A DNA stretch of 64,000 bases from Mesorhizobium onobrychidis. Its GTDB lineage: Bacteria > Pseudomonadota > Alphaproteobacteria > Rhizobiales > Rhizobiaceae. The position numbers and the translations under genes are program-made. The stretch lies in assembly GCF_024707545.1 (NCBI RefSeq), contig NZ_CP062229.1:5375501-5439500 (forward strand), read 5' to 3'. The notes under the pieces are model-generated. The model ran no database searches. It worked only from the letters and a program-made list of their open reading frames with translations, and had not been told where the DNA came from. This document shows positions 49,103 through 57,639 of the stretch, piece after piece; within the stretch, counting starts at the first letter, position 1, and the number at the start of each line of letters is the position of its first letter.

Positions 49103-49415
49103 CACAGGGTTTTGGTCACCAGCGCCATGTCTCAGTTCCGCGACTTTGGATGACCAGGACGGTCGGGTCATCTTGGCCTTTGGGACGCAACCGGTCGTTT
49201 TGCCCGACAGGCTTCCCGGCAGCTCTCATCCGAATGGCGAGGCAAATCATGGGCGTTTACGCCAAATGTTTGAGGTTCCGCGTGGCGCGGCAGTGATAGA
49301 CTGCATTGGGCAGTGCGGCAGATCTCGTTCGTCGTGCTCGGATGGATGTCAGGCAGAGTTCAGCGAATGGAGTGATGCCGAAAATGTCTGGCGCAAGACA
49401 AGCAAGTTCGCGCTG
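49103..49415. other. 313-base intergenic region between the GT4 and glycosidase genes
   Basis: An in-frame open extension of the glycosidase gene covers it (from 49053), but its composition (many Arg, Cys, Ser) is not coding-like and no signal peptide lies there. It should hold the divergent promoters of the two flanking genes. I see no clear repeat or hairpin. Confidence 0.4.
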
Positions 49416-50969
49416 ATGCAGCGGCCGACCAATCCATCGCAACCAGGTTCCATTGGACGGGCCGTCGCCGCGACCAGACGCCTATGGACAACCTTGGCAT
49501 GCCTGCTGGGCATGACGGGTTCGTGCGCAGCGGATCTGCTCTGGGGGGTGAATGGCCATCCCTTCAATGCCTATCCTGGGATATCGATCGAACAGCAACT
49601 CGACTATATCCGCGACCTCGGCATGAAGTCGTATCGCGTCAACGTTTCCAGCGCCGACAGCGCCACCAAACTTGCCGAACTGGTCAAAGCGGGCAAGGAG
49701 CGCGGAGTCCAGATCCTACCGGTAATCACGCCCGAACTAGACCTTGACAATGAATCCGTCGATGACCTCTATGCGCAGTCCTACGATCTCGCGTCGACAC
49801 TCGTATCCCGCTTCAAGGACGACATCCGCGTTTGGGAGCTTGGCAACGAGATGGAGAACTACGCCATCTTGATGCCCTGCGAGATGCAGGACAGCGGAAT
49901 ACAATACAACTGCTCCTGGGGCCCTGCCGGCGGCACCGTGACGTCCGACTATTTCAGTCCGCGCTGGGCGAAGGTAAGCGCAGTGTTGCGCGGTCTGTCG
50001 GATGCAACCATCGCAGTGGATCCGACCATAAGAAAAGCAATGGGAACGGCCGGCTGGGGTCACCGCGCAGCGTTCATCCGCATGCTGCAGGACGGTATCA
50101 AATGGGATATATCGGTCTGGCACCTTTACGAGGGTGACCCGGAGGAAGCATTCAAATTCCTGGCGACGTTCGGCCAACCCATCTGGCTGACAGAGTTCAA
50201 CTACAGTGGCGGCAGCCAACGAGGGGAAAAGCAGCAGGCCGAAGGTCTGGTCCAGACCATGACGCTCCTGCGCAGATATCAATCTCTATATGGATTGGAA
50301 GCTGCCCATATCTACGAACTGCTCGACGAGACGTACTGGGCGCCAAGCTACGAGGCCTTTATGGGCCTCGTCCGCCTGAAGAAGCGTGACGACGGGCTAT
50401 GGGCGCCGAGCGGGCAAAAGCTGGCATATGATGCCGTAAAGAAAGTCATTGCGAACGGCAATGCAGGCTCGAGTTCGCCGACGGTCTCGATGAAGAGCTT
50501 GCCGCCTGCGGCCCAGACGTCGGTACCCCCCATTGCCGATGCCGGTGCATTTCACCCCTGTTCGCTTGAAGCGTTCGACAAGTCTGCCTTCAACCATGCC
50601 AACCAGATTGCATATGCTTACTGCCTAATCTTGCGTCGCATGCCGTCTCCGGCCGAGCAGTGGCGCGAGGTCGTCGCGATGAAGAAGGATCCATCTATCT
50701 TTCCGATACTGACGAGGCTGTTGCTTTCGGTCGAATTCAGGACTGACAATCAGCCAGTTGGGCTTGGAAATGCGCAATTTGTAGCCCTTCTCTATCGGAC
50801 ATTGCTGGGACGGGAGCCAGACGGCCAGGGGCTTTCTGCTTACGTGTCGAAACTGGACAGCGGCGAGGTAAGTGGAGAACAGATCGTGGCGGAATCGATC
50901 CATTCGTATGAGTTTCGCTCGAGACACACGGTTCTGTTTCAGAACGAGCCTCAGCAGGGGGTTCAATGA
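49416..50969 (+). CDS. Glycoside hydrolase, clan GH-A type, with C-terminal DUF4214 domain
   Basis: 517 residues from ATG 49416, chosen because it places a signal-like segment (RLWTTLACLLGMTGSCAADL) at the N-terminus. The TIM-barrel glycosidase part spans ~40-360: acid/base Glu145 in VWELGNEMENY and nucleophile Glu260 in PIWLTEFNYS give the retaining GH-A pattern. The C-terminal ~110 residues carry a DUF4214 domain (FVALLYRTLLGREPDGQGLS), seen on surface and exopolysaccharide proteins. It probably trims or processes the locus's own polysaccharide, periplasmic or secreted. It overlaps the flippase pseudogene by 4 bases. Confidence 0.8.
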   Translation: MQRPTNPSQPGSIGRAVAATRRLWTTLACLLGMTGSCAADLLWGVNGHPFNAYPGISIEQQLDYIRDLGMKSYRVNVSSADSATKLAELVKAGKERGVQILPVITPELDLDNESVDDLYAQSYDLASTLVSRFKDDIRVWELGNEMENYAILMPCEMQDSGIQYNCSWGPAGGTVTSDYFSPRWAKVSAVLRGLSDATIAVDPTIRKAMGTAGWGHRAAFIRMLQDGIKWDISVWHLYEGDPEEAFKFLATFGQPIWLTEFNYSGGSQRGEKQQAEGLVQTMTLLRRYQSLYGLEAAHIYELLDETYWAPSYEAFMGLVRLKKRDDGLWAPSGQKLAYDAVKKVIANGNAGSSSPTVSMKSLPPAAQTSVPPIADAGAFHPCSLEAFDKSAFNHANQIAYAYCLILRRMPSPAEQWREVVAMKKDPSIFPILTRLLLSVEFRTDNQPVGLGNAQFVALLYRTLLGREPDGQGLSAYVSKLDSGEVSGEQIVAESIHSYEFRSRHTVLFQNEPQQGVQ

Positions 50970-51534
50970 ACGTTTTCGGCCGACAGGTCGTCACTGGCGC
51001 TGTTTGGGCCGCTGTCGAGACCTGGGGCTGACAGATCGCTATGTTCGGCGTATTTGTGGTGCTGGCGCGGCACCTTGGCCCCGAGGCGTTCGCGCTTGCG
51101 GCGCTCGCCATGGTGGTGCCCAATATTCTGGCTGCTCCGGTAACGAGGGGTCTACCTGACGCCAATATCCAGCGGGAGGAAATCGATCCCATCCACCTTG
51201 GTTCGGCTTTCTGCCTCCTTGCGGCGACAGGCGTTGCGATCACTGCACTTATCTGGATATCCGCCGGTGCCATCGCGGCCGCGTTCGACCAACCGTGTTT
51301 GGAGGCGCTCGTAAAATGGACCAGCGCCATCGTTGTGATCCAGGCGTTTGGTGTCGTACCGGCGGCAGTCCTCAAGCGGCAACTGAATTTTCGACTGTTT
51401 GCCGTCGCACGCTTACAGGCTCGGTAGTCGGCGGCGCGTTGGGGCGTAGGCATGGCTATCGCAGGTGTTTGCGTGTGGAGCCTCGTGTGGATGCAACTCA
51501 CGAAGGCCGCAGTCGAAACCGCCATTGCGTTGTG
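50966..51534 (+). pseudogene. Wzx-type polysaccharide flippase, N-terminal remnant with stop and frameshifts
   Basis: The ATG overlapping the glycosidase stop starts VFGRQVVTGAVWAAVETWG, then a TGA at 51029-51031 stands where relatives have Trp (ETWG-W-QIAMFG). The frame resumes MFGVFVVLARHLGPEAFALA with membrane helices typical of MATE/Wzx flippases. Further shifts near 51413 and 51443 change frame again (VVGGALG, then GMAIAGVCVWSL). About 190 of the usual ~480 residues remain before the sequence switches to a glycosyltransferase tail. The flippase is certainly non-functional. Confidence 0.8.
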
Positions 51535-51700
51535 GTTGAGAAGAATGACCCGAAAGCGCTTGCAGCCCAAATCATCGGCCTTCTTGGAGATCCAGGCGGG
51601 CGGCAAAACTGGGACGCCAGGGAGCCGCGCGGGTCGCCGATCTCTATTCGGGGGAAAAAATAGCCCAGTCGACCCGGGACCTGTACGATAAGGTCCAACC
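51535..51700 (+). pseudogene. Glycosyltransferase C-terminal remnant
   Basis: One frame reads VEKNDPKALAAQIIGLLGDP, and a shifted frame continues GAARVADLYSGEKIAQSTRD then LYDKV: the C-terminal helix region of a GT4 glycosyltransferase. It is fused directly to the flippase remnant, with a frameshift inside it. The parental gene is not in the window (the intact GT4 gene at 47948 has a different C-terminus), so sequence has been lost between the two remnants. Confidence 0.7.
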
Positions 51701-51734
51701 GTTCACGGCTTGGAAAGCGAAACCGCTCTTTCGC

Positions 51735-53819
51735 TCAGCGCCGGGCCTTGAACGACGTGAACACCGAGCCCGTGTCATCTCCCCACTCCCAGTTGACGGC
51801 GAGTCCGACCCGCAAAATTTGAAGGGCGGCATCGTCGGGATAGATGTCGGTGAGGCTTCGCTGCATCACCAGTTCGTCGTCGATCAAGATTGCAAACCGA
51901 TTTCCGTCGAATGCAACGCGCATGCGAAAACGTTTTCCCCAAACGACCTTGTCCGCCACATTGGTCCAAACCGCGTCATAAAGTTCCTCAAAGCCGAGCC
52001 GCTTGATGAACACCGAAATCGAAGCACCCTGGTAGACGTCGTCGAGCCAAGTCGTGACACAAACGTAGTTGTCGCTGTCTTGCCAGAAAAGCAGTCCTGC
52101 CCGGCCGCGCTGATCTTGTCCTCGGCGCTCCCCAGGAGGCTCGATTGTGACCTCGAGATCGGCGAATCCCGGTAGGTCCCATGGCAGCGAATAGAATGTT
52201 CGACCCGGGTTCGGTCTGTCTACGCTCGCGCGCACACGGGCGTTGCCCAGCCCGTCGACGTCGATGACCCCGGTGCCCAGTGTTCTGGCCCATTGCCCGC
52301 CGCCCAGCTCCGACGTGCGGCGATCCAGTTCGCCGGCAGTACCGGTAAAGCCGTCGGCGTAGGACAGGCTTGCTCCGAGTTGCTTCCAAGGTGCCCCCAG
52401 AGGCGCCATTAATGGGATAGGCACCTCGCAAGGATGAGCCTCGAAATTATGCCAGCGCGGCTCGCTGTCGAAGCTTTTCCATATACCTACTCCGGTAGCT
52501 TTCTCGACTGAATCGGCCTCGACAGACGCTTCGAAAAGGCGAAACCCGTCCAGAAAGCAGCTCACCTGACGGTTCCAGTCAAGAATCTGGACCGAATGGG
52601 TAGTACACTCGCGCAAAGCGTGTTCCGTACCGGTCGCGATCGCAATCTCTTTGCCCGATTGCTTGCGCACCAAGGTCCATCCGAGCGTCGACAGTTTCAG
52701 CACCCAGAAATTGTCCTTGTCCCGAAACCGAAAGACGAGACCACACACATCCGAGACGGCGCCAATTTCCAGCAGTCCGTGGATCAATCCTGAAGGGCGA
52801 CCAGGATCGACGACGGATAGGTTACCGCCAGCGTCCTGCGAAAAATGCCACCGCCCCCCGATTGCAGCGATTTGCCCCGGCCAGCCTTCAACGAGTGCAT
52901 CGGCAGCGTGGGCGGTTCCAAACAGTGTCGAAAATACAGGTATCCGCCCGACTTGAACCGCTTGGACCCGTGTGTCGACCCGAAACCCGATCTGGCCAAG
53001 TGCCGACTGATGAACACCCGCAAACAGCTTTTCGTCCTTGTTGAAAGGATCGATCGCGATCGGACGCATCATCGGAAAAGCGGCAAGACCGTGAGCTTTT
53101 TGGTCGGCGGCCGCATAATAGATAGCGCCCTGCTCTCGCAACGCCACGACATAATAGACATGAACGTTCTTTAGGCGCCGAAACGCACTCAGGCATTGCT
53201 TTCCTACACGAGCCCACAACTCGCCGTTTTCGCCTTCGGCGGCATGCACGACAAAGCCGCAGCCCTCTTCCACGGGATTAATCGGCGCCTCACTGGGGAA
53301 CCAACCGACAGCCAGGTTCTCGTCGATGTTCGATCCCCGGTAGGTCCTGGAGGTGCTAAGTGTCCACCACCAAAAACGGCGAAGGGTGAGCCTCTTTCGT
53401 GGCGCACGCATCAGGGAAACCAGACGGCCGGGCCATGGGTCAATGCCGGGTCCTCGCAGCCAACGGTAGACTCGCCTGGCGAGGTCATCAGGCAATGGCG
53501 ATCCCTGTGATGTGTTGTGGCCGTTGGTGATCGAGACCAATAACACCAAACCAGCCTCCCGCTGAAAGGGACCATAGGAGATCCCTTGCCGGCCCCAGCC
53601 TGGCCTGACGAGCGGCTGGAAACGAAGTGCGCCGTGATCGATCGCGATCTGACGTTCGATGTCGCGTCCTCGCCTGACACCTCCCTTAACTGCCAAGGTG
53701 CCAATTACCGCACCGCGGGCGCGTTCATCTTGAAAATTGTCTGCGACAAGAACCTCCGGCCGGGCAACACCGGACCCAGCCTCTTCAGCAGTTTCTGCCC
53801 AGTCATGACGGTGCAACAA
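51735..53819 (-). CDS. Unrecognised large protein with two concanavalin-like (lectin/LamG-type) segments
   Basis: 694 residues if the TTG at 53819 is the start, which is uncertain. I do not recognise the family. Two segments look like beta-sandwich carbohydrate- or ligand-binding domains: ~residues 320-470 (LVFRFRDKDNFWVLKLSTLG, CFLDGFRLFEASVEAD) and ~490-694 (DNYVCVTTWLDDVYQGASIS, FAILIDDELVMQRSL), the pattern of DUF1080/LamG-like domains. The N-terminal ~300 residues are of unknown fold, and a stretch such as FGTAHAADALVEGWPGQIAA resembles the secreted-protein glycan-scanning type. It lies in the polysaccharide region, opposite the flippase remnant. Confidence 0.6.
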   Translation of the reverse strand: MLHRHDWAETAEEAGSGVARPEVLVADNFQDERARGAVIGTLAVKGGVRRGRDIERQIAIDHGALRFQPLVRPGWGRQGISYGPFQREAGLVLLVSITNGHNTSQGSPLPDDLARRVYRWLRGPGIDPWPGRLVSLMRAPRKRLTLRRFWWWTLSTSRTYRGSNIDENLAVGWFPSEAPINPVEEGCGFVVHAAEGENGELWARVGKQCLSAFRRLKNVHVYYVVALREQGAIYYAAADQKAHGLAAFPMMRPIAIDPFNKDEKLFAGVHQSALGQIGFRVDTRVQAVQVGRIPVFSTLFGTAHAADALVEGWPGQIAAIGGRWHFSQDAGGNLSVVDPGRPSGLIHGLLEIGAVSDVCGLVFRFRDKDNFWVLKLSTLGWTLVRKQSGKEIAIATGTEHALRECTTHSVQILDWNRQVSCFLDGFRLFEASVEADSVEKATGVGIWKSFDSEPRWHNFEAHPCEVPIPLMAPLGAPWKQLGASLSYADGFTGTAGELDRRTSELGGGQWARTLGTGVIDVDGLGNARVRASVDRPNPGRTFYSLPWDLPGFADLEVTIEPPGERRGQDQRGRAGLLFWQDSDNYVCVTTWLDDVYQGASISVFIKRLGFEELYDAVWTNVADKVVWGKRFRMRVAFDGNRFAILIDDELVMQRSLTDIYPDDAALQILRVGLAVNWEWGDDTGSVFTSFKARR

Positions 53820-53993
53820 CTAAGACCCTCCTCACGTCGTCATGGGCTGCGCGAGAATCGTACGAGGTTCTTCAAGGCATCGATGACCTGTCGCAGCCCC
53901 GGGCAGAAGTCGCGCACCGCCTCGCTTTTCCCGTTTGATCACGCTTGCTGTCCTTGCATGAGATTCCCTTCCATAGCGCCGCAAATATAGTTC

Positions 53994-54746
53994 TTAGGCG
54001 CCCACCGGCTGCGCCAAGACGTGTTCGACCCGCCATCCCCCATTGCCATAGGAGGCTGGCAGCGGTTTCAATCCGTAGCCTGCAGCAGTCAGGAGTTCCG
54101 CGATCTTTCGGGCCTTGCGGTCGAGCCCCTCGCGTGTTGCATCGTCGACCTCATAAATCACCTTCGGACGGTGCCTCCGCAGCGTTTCCGTCATACCGCC
54201 CAGGACGTCGATTTCGGCGCCTTCCACGTCGATCTTGACCAGCGAGGGCGGCCTGAGTCCGCGGTGGGCGATGGCATCGTCGATAGTGACTATGCTGACT
54301 TCCAGGCGGCCATTCATGTCCGGCGGTGCTCCCGCCGAGGCAAGTGTGGCGCCGCCGATGTGATGGGCGAGCAGAAGCTGGCCACGGCCGGTTGTCGCGC
54401 CCGCGGCTTCGGCGAACACCCGTATCGTGTCGAACCCACTGAGCCGCGCACTTTCTGCGACAGCGGCGGCGTTGCGGGGGACAGGTTCGAACGCATAGAC
54501 TTGGCCGCGCGGCCCGACGCGGCGCGCGGCGATGAGACAGAAGAATCCGATATTCGCGCCGATGTCGAAAAAGGCGTCGCCGGGCGCCAGGTTTGCCGCG
54601 ATCGCCTGTTGGATGGGCGGCTCGTACGTGCCGCGAACAAAGTTCGGGTCGGCGCTCTGCGCCACGAGCTTGAGACCGGCAGCCTCTCCCTTGGCTATGA
54701 CGCGCGCGTCGCAGAACACGCCGAGGAACTTTGCCGTCAATCTCAC
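53994..54746 (-). CDS. FkbM-family methyltransferase
   Basis: 250 residues from a GTG at 54746 preceded by GGGAAGAG; the open frame continues upstream but there overlaps the broken FG-GAP sequence in another frame and is not coding-like. SAM-binding motif FFDIGANIGFFCLIAARRVG, then YAFEPVP, and the FkbM hallmark LVKIDVEGAEIDVLGG. FkbM enzymes O-methylate sugars or other hydroxyls; here a polysaccharide residue is the likely target. The ~170-base gap on its 3' side (53820-53993) holds nothing clear. Confidence 0.85.
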   Translation of the reverse strand: MRLTAKFLGVFCDARVIAKGEAAGLKLVAQSADPNFVRGTYEPPIQQAIAANLAPGDAFFDIGANIGFFCLIAARRVGPRGQVYAFEPVPRNAAAVAESARLSGFDTIRVFAEAAGATTGRGQLLLAHHIGGATLASAGAPPDMNGRLEVSIVTIDDAIAHRGLRPPSLVKIDVEGAEIDVLGGMTETLRRHRPKVIYEVDDATREGLDRKARKIAELLTAAGYGLKPLPASYGNGGWRVEHVLAQPVGA

Positions 54747-54989
54747 GCGCTCTTCCCCAATCTGCGACGCCTCGCGACGCGGGCCAGCCGTGCCGCTCGC
54801 CGCGAAGGTGACAGATTGTGCACCCGGGATCGAGCCCGACAACGGTTGGCCGCCTCCTACTTCCTCCGGCTGATCGTTACTCCGATTGTTCTCATTCTGG
54901 GGTATCTGCCGGGGAGCATCCCACCCAATTGAAACGAACTCGCGATCGGCGTCGCCGCCGAGGTCGACCGCGCGGGCGCGAGATGGTTC

Positions 54990-55712
54990 TCCAAACCTTC
55001 GCCGACCAGCTGCTCGACGAACCGCCCGCCCAGATTGCGCCAGATAGAAACGCGCAGGCGCCGCGGTGCTCGCCCATGATGAGGTCCGGTCGGCCATCGT
55101 CATTCATATCGGCCACCGAAGACTGTTGAGGGAGCCACGCTAGGTGATTTCCTGCTGCTCCCAGTTTGACCTGATGTCGCCGGGATTGCGCACCAACAGG
55201 CCATTGCGTGGTCGGCCTGCCCTTTTCCCCACCCACGACGATGTCGGTTCGCCCGTCGCCGTCAAATCGGCGACCGCCACGCGCTCCGGATAGACCATGT
55301 TGGGACCATTGGCGACGTCGTGGCGCTGCCAATCGGCAGAGCCATCTCCCGGATTGCGCCACCATGCGACCTCCTTTTGCATTCCCGGTCGTGGCTGCAA
55401 GGTCAAGCAGGTTGTCGCCGTCGATATCGGCGAACGCGATCCCCTCGTCAGAGGCCTCAGGGCAAATGCGGGTTCGCGGCCCCGCCGCCGTGTCGTCGGG
55501 GATGCCGAACCGTCGGTAACGAAAATAAACCGGATATCGGCGCCCGAGCTGAACTTCTTGCTGGCGACCCCTCCACATCCCAACGTCTCATCATCGGGAT
55601 GGGGTGCAATGATGACAGCCGACGCCTGCCAGTCTGCTACGTCGAATGGATGAGACCGCTTACGCATCGCTGTATCGAGCATAGCGCCAATCGTATGCCT
55701 GACGTCATGCAT
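54990..55712 (-). pseudogene. Broken PIG-L deacetylase / FG-GAP (VCBS) repeat gene
   Basis: The 5' part encodes the start of a PIG-L (LmbE-like) N-acetylglucosamine deacetylase (VADWQASAVIIAPHPDDETL, with the HPDDE zinc motif). It then runs, through several frame changes, into FG-GAP/VCBS repeats: DEGIAFADIDGDNLLDLAAT, FDGDGRTDIVVGGEKG, VADMNDDGRPDLIMGEHRGA, which carry the DxDGDxxxDL calcium-loop pattern. At least three frameshifts and a stop (near 55140) separate these pieces. Whether deacetylase and repeats were one protein or two cannot be told. Confidence 0.75.
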
Positions 55713-55801
55713 CGATGGTTCCGATCATCCCTTCTTCGGTGTGGTTCAACCCGACCTGCGCATGGTAGCAAAACACTGTAGGCGATTGGGGTGAGAAAAC
55801 A

Positions 55802-56641
55802 ATGAAGGTAGGAATTCTTGCTGGCGGACTGGGAACGCGGCTGGCGGAAGAAACCGAAATCCGGCCGAAACCAATGGTCGAAATCGGAGCAAAGCCGATC
55901 CTTTGGCATATCATGATGCATTACTATGCCTATGGACACCGCGAATTCGCCGTCGCGCTGGGATACAAGGGCGAATACATCAAACGCTGGTTCAGCGACT
56001 ATGTCGCATTCGATGGCAGCTTGACTGTCAATGCCGCATCGGGAAGCGTCAAGCGCCACTCGAACTCGCTGCCTGATTGGTCCGTCGATCTTGTGGAGAC
56101 GGGGCTGAATACCCTGACGGGCGGGCGCATAAAACGCCTGATCGACTGGATGGGCGACGAGACATTCATGCTCACCTGGGGCGATGGCGTTTCGGATGTC
56201 AACCTTGATAAACTGATCGCCTTCCACAAATCGCATGGCAAGCTTGCAACGATGACAGCGGTGCGTCCGCCAGCACGCTACGGGCACATCGAATTCGACG
56301 GCCATCGCGTTGTCGACTTCACGGAAAAGCCGCAGGCCTCAGAGGGTTGGATCAATGGCGCCTTCTTCGTGCTCGAGCCGGGCGTAAAGGACTATATCGA
56401 TGGCGACGATGTCATGTTCGAACACGCGCCAATGCAACGGCTCGCGACCGACGGCCAACTGATGGCGTATCGCCACGAATCCTTCTGGCAATGCATGGAC
56501 ACCATCCGGGAAAAGCATCTCCTTCAGAAATTGTGGGACAGCGGGCAGGCGCCCTGGAAAACATGGGAATTGATCGATGAAAGTTCTGGTTACAGGCCAC
56601 CTCGGCTACATCGGTTCCGTCCTGACTCCGATGCTGCTTGA
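55802..56641 (+). CDS. rfbF: Glucose-1-phosphate cytidylyltransferase-like nucleotidyltransferase
   Basis: 279 residues. The nucleotidyltransferase signature is GGLGTRLAEETEIRPKPMVE (7-26), with further family blocks YKGEYIKRWF, LTWGDGVSDVN and GWINGAFFVLEP. The family makes CDP-glucose from CTP and glucose 1-phosphate. The last ~22 residues extend past the usual end (around APWKTW) and overlap the next gene by 65 bases, as if the original stop had been lost. It heads a four-gene plus-strand cassette. Confidence 0.88.
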   Translation: MKVGILAGGLGTRLAEETEIRPKPMVEIGAKPILWHIMMHYYAYGHREFAVALGYKGEYIKRWFSDYVAFDGSLTVNAASGSVKRHSNSLPDWSVDLVETGLNTLTGGRIKRLIDWMGDETFMLTWGDGVSDVNLDKLIAFHKSHGKLATMTAVRPPARYGHIEFDGHRVVDFTEKPQASEGWINGAFFVLEPGVKDYIDGDDVMFEHAPMQRLATDGQLMAYRHESFWQCMDTIREKHLLQKLWDSGQAPWKTWELIDESSGYRPPRLHRFRPDSDAA

Positions 56642-57620
56642 ACGCGGCCATCACGTCACGGGACTAGACAGCGACATCTTCCGGTCATGCACTTTCGTAG
56701 GGACGTTGGCCGAAGTGCCGACGATCGAGAAAGACATCCGTGACATCGAAATCGACGACGTCGCCGGCTTCGACGCGATCATCCATCTCGCAGGACTTTC
56801 AAACGATCCGTTGGGGGACTACCGACCCCTCCTTACCGAAGAGATCAACTGCGGCGCTTCGGTAAGGCTTGCGCAGCTCGCCAAGGCCGCCGGTGTCCAG
56901 CGGTTCCTATATGCCTCCTCTTGCAGCAATTACGGCGCGGCAGGCGACAGCTTTCTAACTGAAGATGCTCCCTTCAACCCGGTGACGCCTTACGGCGCCT
57001 CAAAGGCCAATGTGGAGCGAGCGGTCGCGCCGATGGCGGATCAATCGTTCAGCCCGACATTCCTGCGTGCTTCCACTGCCTACGGCCTGTCGCCTCGAAT
57101 CCGCTTCGATCTCGTGGTCAACAACCTGACCGCCTGGGCCTACACGACCGGCCTGGTCTATCTCAAGAGCGACGGCTCGCCATGGCGTCCGATCGTCCAT
57201 GTTGAGGACATTTCGCTGGCCTATATTGCGGTACTCGAAGCCGAGCGAGAGCTGGTCCACAACGAGGCATTCAATGTCGGCTTGACCACGGAAAACTATC
57301 AGATTCGGGAGATCGCGGAGTTGGTGCAAACGATCGTTCCCGACAGCCGCGTGAAGTTCGCGCCCGACGCCGGGCCAGACAAGCGGTGCTATCGCGTCGA
57401 CTGCACCTATATTGGTCGCCGCCTGCACGGTTTTAAGCCGCAATGGACGGCGCGGCGCGGTATCGAACAGCTCTATTACACATTTCGCGCAGCAGGCCTT
57501 GCACTTGGGGATTTCGAGGGCGAGCGATTCAAGCGCATCGCCCATGTGCAGAAGCTGATCCAAGATGGCGAACTGGATACCAATCTGCGCCGCACGCCGC
57601 AGTTTGCGGTAGCGGTTTGA
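56577..57620 (+). CDS. NAD-dependent epimerase/dehydratase (extended SDR)
   Basis: 347 residues. Rossmann motif TGHLGYIGS (6-14), Tyr139 and Lys143 in TPYGASKAN, with the preceding YASSCSNYGA block. It resembles the SDR usually paired with an RfbF-like enzyme and C-methyltransferases in deoxysugar cassettes, not the classical CDP-glucose 4,6-dehydratase RfbG. It acts on a nucleotide sugar in the cytosol. Its start lies inside the end of rfbF. Confidence 0.9.
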   Translation: MKVLVTGHLGYIGSVLTPMLLERGHHVTGLDSDIFRSCTFVGTLAEVPTIEKDIRDIEIDDVAGFDAIIHLAGLSNDPLGDYRPLLTEEINCGASVRLAQLAKAAGVQRFLYASSCSNYGAAGDSFLTEDAPFNPVTPYGASKANVERAVAPMADQSFSPTFLRASTAYGLSPRIRFDLVVNNLTAWAYTTGLVYLKSDGSPWRPIVHVEDISLAYIAVLEAERELVHNEAFNVGLTTENYQIREIAELVQTIVPDSRVKFAPDAGPDKRCYRVDCTYIGRRLHGFKPQWTARRGIEQLYYTFRAAGLALGDFEGERFKRIAHVQKLIQDGELDTNLRRTPQFAVAV

Positions 57621-57639
57621 GCAAACACAGCCGGGAGCC

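Noticed and set aside
54747..55103. N-terminal extension of the FkbM methyltransferase
   Set aside because: It overlaps the broken FG-GAP sequence in another frame and has no methyltransferase features.
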